Part shown: piece after piece, positions 26,903 to 35,780 of the stretch | Numbering within the stretch: position 1 is the first letter of the stretch | How the letters are laid out: every line of letters starts with the position of its first letter | DNA from: Yoonia sp. | Lineage (GTDB): Bacteria; Pseudomonadota; Alphaproteobacteria; Rhodobacterales; Rhodobacteraceae | Assembly: GCA_023955335.1 (NCBI GenBank) | Contig: JAGSGF010000015.1 | Span: 1-60,046, forward strand | Direction of reading: 5' to 3' | DNA: 60,046 nt | Made by a program: the position numbers and the translations under genes | Notes under the pieces: generated by a model | Database searches by the model: none | What the model saw: only the letters and a program-made list of their open reading frames with translations | What the model was told of the DNA's origin: nothing

Positions 26903-27727
26903 TTAGGCCACCTTATTCTTACGTTTACCATCGTTTAGGATGAGTTCTTGCGCCAAGGCACGATAGGCCGTGCTGCCCTTGGATTGCGAGTCGTATGTCA
27001 AAACAGGCGCCGCAAATGAGGGGGCCTCGCTAAGTCGCACATTGCGCGGAATCATCGTCTGAAACACGAGATCACCAAGATTTTCACGCGCGTCTGCTTC
27101 CACCTGTTGAGACAGATTGTTGCGCTTGTCATACATCGTCAAGACAATGCCTTCGATCCGCAGATTAGCGTTCGCGGTCTCACGAATTTCGCGGATTGTG
27201 AGCATAAGCTGGGACAACCCTTCGAGCGCGAAGAACTCACTTTGAAGCGGTACAATGACGCCATCCGCAGCAACCATTGCGTTAACTGTTAGGATATTGA
27301 GCGAGGGTGGACAGTCGATCAGGATATAGTCAAATGCGAACGCATCCATACCTGTCTGCCGCAGAGCATCGCGGAGGAGAAAACTCCGCTTTTCGTTCGC
27401 CATAAGCTCAATATCAGCCGAACTAAGGTCTGTGGTTGCCGGAACAATCCACAGATTTGCAACGTTTGTTTGCTGAATGGCCTCCGATGGAGCCGCGTCG
27501 CCAGAAATAAGGTCGTAGGTCGTAACTTCGCGGTTATCATAACTGACCCCAAGACCGGTTGACGCATTACCCTGAGGGTCAAGATCGACCAATAGGATCC
27601 GCTTTTCAGTCTCCGCAAGAGCGGCGCCAAGGTTAATTGTCGTAGTTGTCTTGCCGACACCGCCTTTTTGGTTCGCAATTGCGATGATTTTTGGGCTCGG
27701 TCCGCGGCTATAATCAATCACTGGCAA
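26903..27727 (-). CDS. parA: chromosome partitioning ATPase ParA
   Basis: Deviant-Walker ATPase that moves ParB-parS complexes. KGGVGKTTTTINL gives the nucleotide site, LLVDLDPQGNAS Walker A' and DYILIDCPPSL Walker B. About 274 residues. The start is a non-ATG codon: TTG at 27727 overlaps the rsmG end by 14 bases, and GTG at 27721 is an alternative two codons on; both give normal N-termini. Position between rsmG and parB is the common alphaproteobacterial order. Confidence 0.93.
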   Translation of the reverse strand: MPVIDYSRGPSPKIIAIANQKGGVGKTTTTINLGAALAETEKRILLVDLDPQGNASTGLGVSYDNREVTTYDLISGDAAPSEAIQQTNVANLWIVPATTDLSSADIELMANEKRSFLLRDALRQTGMDAFAFDYILIDCPPSLNILTVNAMVAADGVIVPLQSEFFALEGLSQLMLTIREIRETANANLRIEGIVLTMYDKRNNLSQQVEADARENLGDLVFQTMIPRNVRLSEAPSFAAPVLTYDSQSKGSTAYRALAQELILNDGKRKNKVA

Positions 27728-28325
27728 TGTCTTTCAAGATAAGGATACGAGCGTCTGCGTCAGTGATACTGGCATGTGCAGTCATATCAAAGCGCCAATT
27801 CTCGCGTGCTGCCGGTATTTCGTCCGCGAAAGTGCGCCCTTTGGGAAGAATTGCGATACCATCGGCTGCAAGATGCCTATCTAACATAGGCATAAGTTCT
27901 GATACTGACTTCAACGCACGGGCTGTGATAACTCCCGCACGTTGTGCGTCGGTCTCCTCAACACGTTCAGCAAGAACGGTAATTTTTAACCCCAACTCAC
28001 GCGCTGCTGCCCTCAGGAAGGTCGCTTTTCGCTGATCGCTTTCAATAAATGTAAACTCAGTTTGATGACCAAGGCCTACAGACATGACAGCCACGACGAT
28101 ACCCGGGAAGCCGCCGCCACTGCCAATATCGAGCCATCTAGAAACATTTGCAGGCGCGTACTGAAATAGTTGCGCGGAATCTTTGATATGCCGTATCCAA
28201 ACGTCATCTACAGTACTTTTAGCGATCAAATTAATCTTGGGGTTCCACTTGAGAACAATGTCTTCAAACGCACTTAAGCGATCAATTGTTTCACGTGAAA
28301 CATCTATTCCGGAGAGTGTTTTCAA
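27714..28325 (-). CDS. rsmG: 16S rRNA (guanine-527-N7) methyltransferase RsmG
   Basis: Methylates G527 of 16S rRNA; also called GidB. The 203-residue product has the SAM site WLDIGSGGGFPGIVVA and the ITARALKSV region. The start is TTG at 28325, supported by GGAAG eight bases before it in the tail of mnmG. Codons 8-13 (DVSRET) are written by a perfect parS sequence, so this stretch is constrained by ParB binding as well as by the protein. Confidence 0.93.
   Translation of the reverse strand: MKTLSGIDVSRETIDRLSAFEDIVLKWNPKINLIAKSTVDDVWIRHIKDSAQLFQYAPANVSRWLDIGSGGGFPGIVVAVMSVGLGHQTEFTFIESDQRKATFLRAAARELGLKITVLAERVEETDAQRAGVITARALKSVSELMPMLDRHLAADGIAILPKGRTFADEIPAARENWRFDMTAHASITDADARILILKDIASD
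28287..28302. promoter_or_regulatory. parS centromere site 1 (inside rsmG)
   Basis: TGTTTCACGTGAAACA, a perfect 16-bp palindrome identical to the bacterial parS consensus. It encodes VSRET in rsmG. ParB encoded 1.4 kb away should load here. Confidence 0.95.
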
Positions 28326-28328
28326 GAC

Positions 28329-30203
28329 CTAACTTCCTGTTTTCGCTAAATTTTGCCGTTTTAACCACGCCACGATCAACATCAAACCCGCTGGCGTCAT
28401 CCCATCAATACGCCCAGCCTGTGCAACGTCTTTTGGTTGTACACGTTGAAGTTTTTGCGCAAGCTCATTCGACAGACCAATGATTTCTGCATAGTTCATA
28501 TCAAACGGGAGAACATGCTTTTCATCACGCTCTAGCGCTGCGATATCCTTTGCTTGGCGCGCAATATAATTGGCATAAAGCGCATCATTTTTAACCTGTT
28601 GCTGGATGTCAGGCGTTCCTCTTGGAGGGTATCCCGTTAAAGCCTCGATACTGCTAAAATCAAAGTCATTTAAGCTTAAAGCATCGAGCGCAGTTCGCTT
28701 TGGTCCATCTGGTGACAATTTAACACCCAAACCAGCAATTTGGCGCGCTGAAAACGTAAGACCACTCAGTTCAGCGCGGACCGTTTCAATTCCATCTCGC
28801 TTTTCAGAAAAGGAAGACCAGCGGTCTGCTCCGACGCACCCAAATTCACGGCCCCAAGCCGTGAGGCGTTGGTCCGCGTTGTCCGCACGCAAGGACAGTC
28901 GGAATTCAGCGCGTGATGTGAACATACGGTAAGGCTCTGACACGCCGCGTGTCGTCAAATCATCAATCATCACGCCAATGTAGGAATGACGTCGTTCAAA
29001 ATAGATCGGCTCAGCTGCTTTTGCCTGCCGCGCGGCGTTCAATCCTGCCACAAGACCCTGCGCTGCTGCTTCCTCGTAACCAGTGGTTCCGTTGATCTGA
29101 CCAGCGAGAAAAAGGCCTGGCACATCCCGCAACTCTAATGTTGACCTAAGTGCGCGGGGGTCAATGTAATCGTATTCGATCGCATAACCTGGTTGTAGGA
29201 TTTTTGCGCTTTCCAACCCGACGATCGAGTTAACGTAATCCTTTTGCACATCAATAGGCAGTGACGTCGAAATTCCGTTCGGATACACCGTATAATCGTC
29301 CGCACCTTCCGGCTCTAAGAAAATTTGGTGAGACGTCTTGTCGGCGAATCGAACAACCTTGTCCTCAATCGATGGGCAATATCGCGGCCCTACGCCCTCA
29401 ATATGACCGCCGTACATTGCGGACCGGCGTAGGTTTTTCTGAATGATATCATGTGTTTGTTGATTTGTGTGCGTAATGCCACAAGAGATTTGCGTTGCTG
29501 TTGTCTTTTTGGATAAGAATGAAAAAAGCGTCGGCTCGTCATCACCGGGCTGCATCTCCAGGATAGACCAATCAATGGTCCGGCCATCTAACCGCGGCGG
29601 CGTCCCGGTCTTAAGTCGCCCTAGGGGCAAACCAAAGCCATCAAGCCGCTCTGCCATCTTAATTGCTGGCTTTTCGCCCATTCGCCCACCGGGCTGCGCA
29701 ACATCTCCGATATGTATTACGCCGCGCAAAAATGTGCCCGTCGTCAAAATTACCGTCCGCGCTCGAACTTCGGACCCATCTGCAAGCAGAAGACCGACAA
29801 CGCGGTCTCCATCCATCATCAAGTCGACAGCTTCACCGACGATAACGGCAAGATCTTTGGCCAAGTTGATCTCGTTTTGCATTGCTTGACGGTATAACTT
29901 CCGGTCCGCTTGCGCTCGTGGGCCCTGTACGGCAGGGCCTTTTTTGCGGTTAAGCAAACGGAACTGAATGCCAGCCGAATCAGCCACACGTCCCATTGCA
30001 CCGTCAAGCGCGTCAATTTCGCGGACCAAATGCCCTTTTCCCAGCCCACCAATGGCTGGATTACAGGACATAACGCCAATTGTTTCGGTTGATAATGTCA
30101 CCAGCGCGGTTTGCGCGCCCATACGGGACGCGGCCAGAGCGGCCTCCGTTCCGGCATGTCCGCCGCCAATGACCACAACATCAAAATGTTTCACGTGAAA
30201 CAA
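28329..30203 (-). CDS. mnmG: tRNA uridine-5-carboxymethylaminomethyl modification enzyme MnmG
   Basis: FAD enzyme that with MnmE modifies wobble U34 of several tRNAs; also called GidA. About 624 residues with the FAD site [18 protein letters not shown], the [15 protein letters not shown] segment and the C-terminal helical region. The reading frame begins in a parS site. Two starts are possible: TTG at 30203 gives [10 protein letters not shown] with AAGGA almost touching it; GTG at 30194 gives VKHFDVV with AAGGA nine bases upstream, a better spacing. mnmE lies three bases upstream, rsmG follows. Confidence 0.95.
   Translation of the reverse strand: MFHVKHFDVVVIGGGHAGTEAALAASRMGAQTALVTLSTETIGVMSCNPAIGGLGKGHLVREIDALDGAMGRVADSAGIQFRLLNRKKGPAVQGPRAQADRKLYRQAMQNEINLAKDLAVIVGEAVDLMMDGDRVVGLLLADGSEVRARTVILTTGTFLRGVIHIGDVAQPGGRMGEKPAIKMAERLDGFGLPLGRLKTGTPPRLDGRTIDWSILEMQPGDDEPTLFSFLSKKTTATQISCGITHTNQQTHDIIQKNLRRSAMYGGHIEGVGPRYCPSIEDKVVRFADKTSHQIFLEPEGADDYTVYPNGISTSLPIDVQKDYVNSIVGLESAKILQPGYAIEYDYIDPRALRSTLELRDVPGLFLAGQINGTTGYEEAAAQGLVAGLNAARQAKAAEPIYFERRHSYIGVMIDDLTTRGVSEPYRMFTSRAEFRLSLRADNADQRLTAWGREFGCVGADRWSSFSEKRDGIETVRAELSGLTFSARQIAGLGVKLSPDGPKRTALDALSLNDFDFSSIEALTGYPPRGTPDIQQQVKNDALYANYIARQAKDIAALERDEKHVLPFDMNYAEIIGLSNELAQKLQRVQPKDVAQAGRIDGMTPAGLMLIVAWLKRQNLAKTGS
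30187..30202. promoter_or_regulatory. parS centromere site 2 (start of mnmG)
   Basis: A second perfect TGTTTCACGTGAAACA, 1.9 kb from the first. It spans codons 1-6 of mnmG (FHVKH) and covers one of the possible start codons. ParB occupancy here could affect mnmG initiation. Confidence 0.95.
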
Positions 30204-30206
30204 TCC

Positions 30207-31481
30207 TTATTTTCCAATACAAAAACTGGAAAAGATCTCTCCCAGTATATCTTCCACATCGATACGCCCCAAGAGGCTATCAATTGAGCGCCCCGCAGTT
30301 CGGATATCTTCTGCAACCAGATCTTCCATGAAATCACCACCTTCAAGGGCAACCTGAACGTTGTCTAGATAATCTATCGCCTGCAACATCGCAATCCTGT
30401 GACGTTCACGCATCGCAACACCAATGGTTCCAACACGATGCCGTAAAACGCCCGTAATCTGTGCGATAAGGTCATCAACGCCCTGACCTGTCGCACCGGA
30501 AATACCGTTTCCATTGTTCAAGTCAGCCTTCGCATCAACGACGATATCACCGTTTTCCAGCACAATTGGGCTATCTTTCCCAGATTCCCGCAACACCACC
30601 CTTAAGTCGGCTGACCGTGCGCGAGACATTGCCCGCTCAATACCAATACTTTCAACAACATCGGTCGTATCACGCAGCCCAGCAGTATCCAAGAGCGTCA
30701 CCGGTAAGCCATCAAGGTCCATTTTGACTTCGATCACATCCCGCGTCGTCCCTGCAATTTCCGACGTAATTGCCGCCTCACGCCCCGCTAACCGGTTAAG
30801 TAGTGTCGATTTCCCCACATTAGGCGAACCCAGAATGGCAACTTCAAACCCATGCCGTAGACGTTCTGCAAACACAACACCTGCCGCCTCCTGCTGAAGA
30901 CTTTTCCGCACAGATTGCACCAACGCGATGACCTCTGGTGCCACATCAACCGGCACGTCTTCGTCTGCAAAGTCGATCGTCGCCTCAATCAAGGCAGCCG
31001 CACGCAACAATTTACCGCGCCATTCCTCGGCAAGGACGCCAAGCGCGCCATCAAGAACGCGCAGCGCCTGCCGCCGCTGCCCTTCAGTTTCGGCATCAAT
31101 AAGGTCCGCAAGTCCTTCGACCTGCGCCAAATCAAGCTTGCCGTTTTCCATCGCGCGTCGCGTGAATTCTCCAGCTTCGGCCATCCGTAAATCAGGATCA
31201 TCACCTAACACCCGCAGAACCGCCGCGACCACGGCCAACGACCCATGCAAGTGCAGCTCGATGACAGGTTCACCCGTAAAGCTGCGGCCCGACGGGAAGC
31301 CCAAAACGAGAGCTTCATCCAGATGAACTCCACCAAAATCAAACAACCGCCTCAAGCCCCGTGTGGACGGGACGTTATCCATTAAACGCCCAGCCGCAAC
31401 ACGCGCCAAATCACCCGAAATCCGGATGACGGCGACACCAGCGCGACCTTGCGCTGTAGCTAAGGCAAAAATCGTGTCCAT
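30207..31481 (-). CDS. mnmE: tRNA modification GTPase MnmE
   Basis: Partner of MnmG in wobble-uridine modification. At 424 residues it is a little shorter than the common 430-455. The N-terminal tetrahydrofolate-binding domain ([20 protein letters not shown]) is followed by helices, the GTPase domain with [14 protein letters not shown] and DTAGLRDT, and the invariant C-terminal FCIGK with the functional cysteine. It lies 31 bases downstream of rho and three upstream of mnmG. Confidence 0.95.
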   Translation of the reverse strand: MDTIFALATAQGRAGVAVIRISGDLARVAAGRLMDNVPSTRGLRRLFDFGGVHLDEALVLGFPSGRSFTGEPVIELHLHGSLAVVAAVLRVLGDDPDLRMAEAGEFTRRAMENGKLDLAQVEGLADLIDAETEGQRRQALRVLDGALGVLAEEWRGKLLRAAALIEATIDFADEDVPVDVAPEVIALVQSVRKSLQQEAAGVVFAERLRHGFEVAILGSPNVGKSTLLNRLAGREAAITSEIAGTTRDVIEVKMDLDGLPVTLLDTAGLRDTTDVVESIGIERAMSRARSADLRVVLRESGKDSPIVLENGDIVVDAKADLNNGNGISGATGQGVDDLIAQITGVLRHRVGTIGVAMRERHRIAMLQAIDYLDNVQVALEGGDFMEDLVAEDIRTAGRSIDSLLGRIDVEDILGEIFSSFCIGK

Positions 31482-31497
31482 TTAATTTAACCCATTG

Positions 31498-31511
31498 TTA
31501 TTGAACAATAA
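31498..31511. repeat. small AT-rich inverted repeat between rho and mnmE
   Basis: TTATTG-AA-CAATAA occupies almost half of the 31-bp gap. The stem has six pairs, mostly A-T, so a stable RNA hairpin is doubtful and there is no T-run after it. It may be a protein-binding site or chance. Confidence 0.25.
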
Positions 31512-31512
31512 G

Positions 31513-32784
31513 TTACGTGTTCATTGAATCAAAGAAGTCCGCGTTTGTCTTGGTCTGCTTCAGCTTCCCGATCAGGAATTCGACTGCATCCGTGGTCCCC
31601 ATCGGGTTCAAGATACGACGCAATACATAGGTCTTCGCCAAATCGCCTTTTTCCACCAACAGCTCTTCTTTCCGTGTGCCGGACTTCGTGATGTCCATTG
31701 CAGGGAATACGCGCTTATCAGCGACTTTACGGTCCAGAACAATTTCGGAGTTACCAGTCCCTTTGAATTCTTCAAAGATGACTTCGTCCATCCGGCTGCC
31801 TGTGTCGATCAGCGCTGTCGCGATAATGGTTAGCGACCCGCCTTCTTCAATGTTCCGTGCTGCACCAAAGAACCGCTTTGGCCGTTGCAGCGCATTTGCG
31901 TCCACACCACCGGTCAGCACTTTTCCCGACGACGGTACAGTCGTGTTGAATGCGCGGCCCAACCGCGTGATCGAATCAAGCAAGATTACAACGTCACGCT
32001 TATGTTCAACCAACCGTTTGGCTTTTTCGATCACCATTTCGGAAACAGCAACGTGCCGCTCTGCTGGTTCGTCAAACGTGGATGACACAACTTCGCCCTT
32101 CACAGACCGCTGCATGTCAGTAACTTCTTCCGGCCGCTCATCGATCAACAGAACGATCAAATAGCACTCTGGGTGATTCTTTTCGATCGAGTTCGCTATA
32201 TTTTGCAAAAGAACCGTTTTACCTGTCCGCGGTGGTGCCACGATCAAGGCCCGCTGACCTTTACCAATAGGCGACACGAGGTCGATAATTCGTGCGGATT
32301 TATCTTTAATTGTTGGGTCTGCGACTTCCATCGTCAGCCGCTCATCAGGGTAAAGCGGTGTCAGGTTATCAAACGCAACCTTATGCTTCGCTTTTTCCGG
32401 CTCTTCGAAATTGATCGATTCGACGATGGTCAGGGCAAAGTAACGCTCTGTGTCGTTTGGTTCTTTCATCACGCCTTGAACAGTATCGCCGGTCCGCAAG
32501 GAATGCTGACGGATCATGTCCGGCGATACGTAAATATCATCTGGTCCGGGAAGATAGTTGGCTTCGGGTGACCGCAAGAACCCAAATCCGTCTTTCAGGA
32601 CTTCAAGCACGCCATCACCACCGATAACCCATTCTTCATCTGCGCGTTCCTTAAGGATCGCGAACATCATGTCGCCTTTGCGCATAGTGGATGCGTTTTC
32701 GATCTCTAGCTCTTCTGCCATAGACAAAAGTACCTTTGGGCTTTGCGCCTTCAGATCAGCAAGGTTTAAACGGTCAATGGTCAT
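31513..32784 (-). CDS. rho: transcription termination factor Rho
   Basis: Hexameric RNA-dependent ATPase that ends transcription. The 423-residue product has the N-terminal Rho domain ([20 protein letters not shown]), the RNA-binding cold-shock-like region with [19 protein letters not shown], Walker [12 protein letters not shown], Walker B region [11 protein letters not shown] and the Q/R-loop segments. I start at ATG 32784 (MTIDRLNL); the frame extends 20 codons further without family similarity. Since almost no intrinsic terminators are visible in this window, Rho may carry much of the termination load here. Confidence 0.95.
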   Translation of the reverse strand: MTIDRLNLADLKAQSPKVLLSMAEELEIENASTMRKGDMMFAILKERADEEWVIGGDGVLEVLKDGFGFLRSPEANYLPGPDDIYVSPDMIRQHSLRTGDTVQGVMKEPNDTERYFALTIVESINFEEPEKAKHKVAFDNLTPLYPDERLTMEVADPTIKDKSARIIDLVSPIGKGQRALIVAPPRTGKTVLLQNIANSIEKNHPECYLIVLLIDERPEEVTDMQRSVKGEVVSSTFDEPAERHVAVSEMVIEKAKRLVEHKRDVVILLDSITRLGRAFNTTVPSSGKVLTGGVDANALQRPKRFFGAARNIEEGGSLTIIATALIDTGSRMDEVIFEEFKGTGNSEIVLDRKVADKRVFPAMDITKSGTRKEELLVEKGDLAKTYVLRRILNPMGTTDAVEFLIGKLKQTKTNADFFDSMNT

Positions 32785-32898
32785 AACAATATCCAACTGC
32801 TGCCAGCAAAGGCAGTCATCAAGCAGATTAGGAGTGGAAAACATCTATCCCGAACGGGTAGCGCAGAAACGTCTACGCAACCACCTGACCGAAGTCAA

Positions 32899-33348
32899 TT
32901 AAAACGGCCGTACAATGACCATCACAACGATTACCAGCATCAGCACCGTCGGCACCTCGTTCACCAGCCTGTAGGTGCGCCCTGTGCGTGTGTTGGTCCC
33001 TTGCGCAAATTCTTTACGTCGTTTGCCAAGCCAAATGTGCGCCACAGTCATCAATACCACCGCAATCAGCTTGACCCACGTCCAACCCGCGCCAAAATCC
33101 ATCGCGCCCATTCCAATCAGGATCAGCCCACAGACCCAAGCCACACCCATTGCCGGTGTCATGATTAAATTCAGCAGTTTCTGTTCCATCACCTGGAACG
33201 TCAGATCAAGCTCTGACCCAACCGTTGCCCGCTCTGCATGATAAACAAAAAGTCGTGGCAAATAGAACACGCCTGCCATCCATGACATCACCGCCACAAC
33301 GTGCAGCGCTTTGACCCATGGATATAGGATTCCTAAAATCTCGGACAT
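32899..33348 (-). CDS. hemJ: protoporphyrinogen oxidase HemJ
   Basis: Membrane enzyme of heme synthesis oxidising protoporphyrinogen IX, used by bacteria without HemG or HemY. The 149-residue product has four hydrophobic segments with the family signature KALHVVAVMSWMAGVFYLPR and FVYH (His16 and a second His near 37, likely heme ligands) and a C-terminal RLVNEVPTVLML. I chose ATG 33348; the open frame continues to 33432 through the AT-rich palindrome and lacks similarity. This is the last leftward gene before the origin-like gap. Confidence 0.88.
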   Translation of the reverse strand: MSEILGILYPWVKALHVVAVMSWMAGVFYLPRLFVYHAERATVGSELDLTFQVMEQKLLNLIMTPAMGVAWVCGLILIGMGAMDFGAGWTWVKLIAVVLMTVAHIWLGKRRKEFAQGTNTRTGRTYRLVNEVPTVLMLVIVVMVIVRPF

Positions 33349-33379
33349 GCTTCGTTTCCCTGATCGATCCTGATCTCTC

Positions 33380-33395
33380 TTAATATATATATTAA
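33380..33395. repeat. 16-bp AT palindrome upstream of hemJ
   Basis: TTAATATATATATTAA is a perfect palindrome made only of A and T, 32 bases upstream of the hemJ start. Three GATC tetramers lie just beside it (33362-33375). It could be a protein-binding site or easily melted DNA linked to the adjoining origin-like region, or hold the hemJ -10 region. Confidence 0.45.
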
Positions 33396-33429
33396 TATAG
33401 AAAGAAGATGATGATGTGTGTTGTGTCGT

Positions 33430-33760
33430 CATTTTCTGTGGATTAAAATCTTATCCGCAGAGTTATCCACCGTTAACCAAAAATAATAAAAACCTAAAGA
33501 GCGGTAAAATTGGCAAAAATAATATTTAATAACAAAAGTTTACAATAAGACACAGGTGCTGATTTTCTAACCCTTGATACATTGACTCTGGCATTGAAGC
33601 AGATTCGTCCACAACCCCGACTTATCCTTGCCCACAGTGGACATTTTGCCGAAACTACGCGCATAACTTATGACATACACACAGGCTGGCGTGACGCGTG
33701 CCTTATCCACCATTTCCACCACACGATCACACAACGTTTGTCCCAAGGGTTATCCCCATG
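33430..33760. other. putative chromosomal replication origin (oriC)
   Basis: A gap of 409 bases between the hemJ and maf starts with no gene. Near-consensus DnaA boxes (TTATCCACA, one mismatch each): 33437-33445 on the minus strand, 33451-33459, 33463-33471, 33703-33711 and 33750-33758; weaker ones at 33605-33613 and 33622-33630. Between the two groups lies an AT-rich tract; 48 of 60 bases at 33481-33540 are A or T, a candidate unwinding element. Two GANTC sites (33584, 33602), the CcrM methylation target in alphaproteobacteria, lie inside. Genes on either side point away, and parAB with two parS sites are within 3-7 kb. The last box overlaps the maf start codon. The call is inference from these features; strand-skew analysis was not possible. 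Confidence 0.75.
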
Positions 33761-34357
33761 CCAGATACCATCATTCTTGCGTCCAGTTCTGAAATTCGTG
33801 CGACGTTGTTGCGCAATGCAGGGGTCCTGTTTGATGTCGTCGTTCCGCGTGTCGACGAGGACACCATAAAGGCGTCACTGATTGCTGAACAGGCGTCACC
33901 CCGTGATATCGCCGATGCATTGGCCGAGATGAAAGCGGTGCGCGTCGCGTCGAAACATCCCGATGCATTGGTGATTGGCTGCGATCAGGTGCTTGCGCAT
34001 AATCGTGCGATTCTGTCAAAACCTGAAAGCCCCGATGACGCGCTTGCGCAGCTTCAGGCACTGCGCGGTGAAACCCATCAACTTTTGTCAGCGGCTGTTA
34101 TTTATGCCGAAGGTAAACCCCAATGGCGTCATGTCGGCCAAACGCGATTGTTTATGCGCGATGTGTCTGATGCTTATTTGGCGGATTACGTTGATCGTAA
34201 TTGGGACAGTATTCGACATTCCGTCGGCAGTTATAAACTCGAAGAAGAAGGTGCTCGTCTTTTTTCGCGCATTGAGGGCGATTACTTTAACGTTCTTGGG
34301 CTGCCACTGTTAGAACTCTTGTCATATCTCACACTTCGCGGAACATTAGACGGATGA
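33758..34357 (+). CDS. maf: Maf-family nucleoside triphosphate pyrophosphatase
   Basis: A 199-residue Maf protein, hydrolysing non-standard or pyrimidine nucleoside triphosphates to monophosphates. The N-terminal ILASSSEIRATLLRNAG, VIGCDQVL and the SVGSYKLEEEG segment define the family. Its ATG lies within the last DnaA-like box of the putative origin, so initiation of replication and the 5' end of this gene are physically linked. First of four overlapping rightward genes; its stop overlaps aroE as ATGA. Confidence 0.88.
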   Translation: MPDTIILASSSEIRATLLRNAGVLFDVVVPRVDEDTIKASLIAEQASPRDIADALAEMKAVRVASKHPDALVIGCDQVLAHNRAILSKPESPDDALAQLQALRGETHQLLSAAVIYAEGKPQWRHVGQTRLFMRDVSDAYLADYVDRNWDSIRHSVGSYKLEEEGARLFSRIEGDYFNVLGLPLLELLSYLTLRGTLDG

Positions 34358-35184
34358 CACAAAAAATTCCCTTGGCTGGCGTTATTGGTTCGCCGATCGC
34401 TCAATCTAAGTCCCCACGGCTGCACCGCCATTGGCTGCGCCGCTATGGTCTGCGCGGGGATTATGTCCCGCTGCATGTCGAACCTGATGATCTGGAAACC
34501 GTTTTGCGGACCATGCCCAAGATGGGCTTTGTCGGTGCCAACGTCACGATCCCGCATAAGGTTGCCGTGATGAAGTTTGCGGATCAGATCAGTGACCGTG
34601 CCACGTTGGTTGGGGCTGCCAATACGCTGATCTTCAAAGAAGACGGGCGTATCATGGCCGATAACACAGATGGTTACGGGTTTATGGCAAACCTGCGCCA
34701 GCAAGCCCCTGATTGGGATCCAAGATCTGGCCCCGCAGCTGTGCTTGGCGCTGGCGGTGCCGCCCGCGCAATCATTGTGGCCCTTGCCGACGCTGGGGTG
34801 ACAGAAATTTTTCTGTCCAACCGCACCCGCGCCAAAGCGGACGCGCTGCGTGCCGAATTTGGCGCGCGCATTCGTGTGGTCGATTGGGTCCAGGCTGGCA
34901 ACATGTTCGAAGATGCAACCACTGTGGTCAACACCACGTCGCTTGGGATGACAGGACAGCCTGATTTACGTGTTCCGTTGGACGGGCTGCGGGCAGGGAC
35001 CCTTGTCACGGATCTGGTTTACAACCCGCTGCGTACGCCGCTGCTTGAAACCGCGCAGGCGGCAGGCTGTGTTACGGTTGATGGTTTGGGCATGTTGTTG
35101 CACCAAGGCGTTCCAGGGTTTGAGCGTTGGTTTGGTATCCGACCCGAAGTCGACGATGAAACACGCCGCGTCGTTCTAGAATGA
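34354..35184 (+). CDS. aroE: shikimate dehydrogenase
   Basis: Reduces 3-dehydroshikimate to shikimate with NADPH in aromatic amino-acid synthesis. The 276-residue product has the shikimate-binding IAQSKSPRLHRHWL, the catalytic-lysine region NVTIPHKVAVM, and the NADP fold VLGAGGAARAI, followed by SNRTRAKADAL (NADP-selective Arg). Overlaps maf and coaE by ATGA at both ends, showing tight coupling across unrelated pathways. Confidence 0.94.
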   Translation: MTQKIPLAGVIGSPIAQSKSPRLHRHWLRRYGLRGDYVPLHVEPDDLETVLRTMPKMGFVGANVTIPHKVAVMKFADQISDRATLVGAANTLIFKEDGRIMADNTDGYGFMANLRQQAPDWDPRSGPAAVLGAGGAARAIIVALADAGVTEIFLSNRTRAKADALRAEFGARIRVVDWVQAGNMFEDATTVVNTTSLGMTGQPDLRVPLDGLRAGTLVTDLVYNPLRTPLLETAQAAGCVTVDGLGMLLHQGVPGFERWFGIRPEVDDETRRVVLE

Positions 35185-35780
35185 CCTTGCGCGTCGGTCT
35201 GACTGGCTCAATCGGGATGGGCAAATCGACCACCGCGGCGATGTTTGCAGATGAAGGTATCCCTGTCTGGGACGCCGACCGCGCGGTGCATGACCTTTAT
35301 GCGCCAAACGGCGCTGCCGTAGAAATCATCCGTGCCCAGTTTCCAAGTGTGATCAACGACGGTGCGGTATCCCGACGTCGCCTGCGCGAATTGATTGCAA
35401 CTGATCCAACGGTTTTGGATCGGCTTCAAACCCTTGTGCATCCATTGGTCGCTCAAAACAGGCAGGACTTTTTGGCTGCCAATGCAGGATCAATCGTTCT
35501 GCTCGATATCCCGTTGTTATTTGAAACCGGCGCCGATGCTCTGTGTGACGTAATCGTCGTTGTATCTGCGCCTGCGGATGTACAGCGCGCACGTGTCGTG
35601 GCGCGCGCCGAGATGTCCGAGTCTGATTTCGACATGATCCTAGCGCGTCAGACACCAGACGCCGAAAAACGCAAAAGAGCGGATTATATCGTTGAAACAC
35701 TGACCCTTGATACTGCCCGCGCGGCCGTGCGAGATATTGTGCAACAGCTAAGGGATACCCATGCGCCAGATCGTTCTTGA
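35181..35780 (+). CDS. coaE: dephospho-CoA kinase
   Basis: Final step of coenzyme A synthesis. The 199-residue protein begins with a P-loop GSIGMGKST (9-17), followed by WDADRAVHDLY (catalytic Asp) and IPLLFETGAD in the substrate lid. It overlaps aroE by four bases upstream and dnaQ by 20 bases downstream. The aroE-coaE-dnaQ order is common in alphaproteobacteria. Confidence 0.94.
   Translation: MTLRVGLTGSIGMGKSTTAAMFADEGIPVWDADRAVHDLYAPNGAAVEIIRAQFPSVINDGAVSRRRLRELIATDPTVLDRLQTLVHPLVAQNRQDFLAANAGSIVLLDIPLLFETGADALCDVIVVVSAPADVQRARVVARAEMSESDFDMILARQTPDAEKRKRADYIVETLTLDTARAAVRDIVQQLRDTHAPDRS

Noticed and set aside
28286-28483. Plus-strand open frame starting MFHVKHLF, resembling the MnmG N-terminus
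   Set aside because: The similarity arises only because parS is palindromic and encodes the same residues on either strand; the rest has no similarity and lies opposite rsmG and mnmG.
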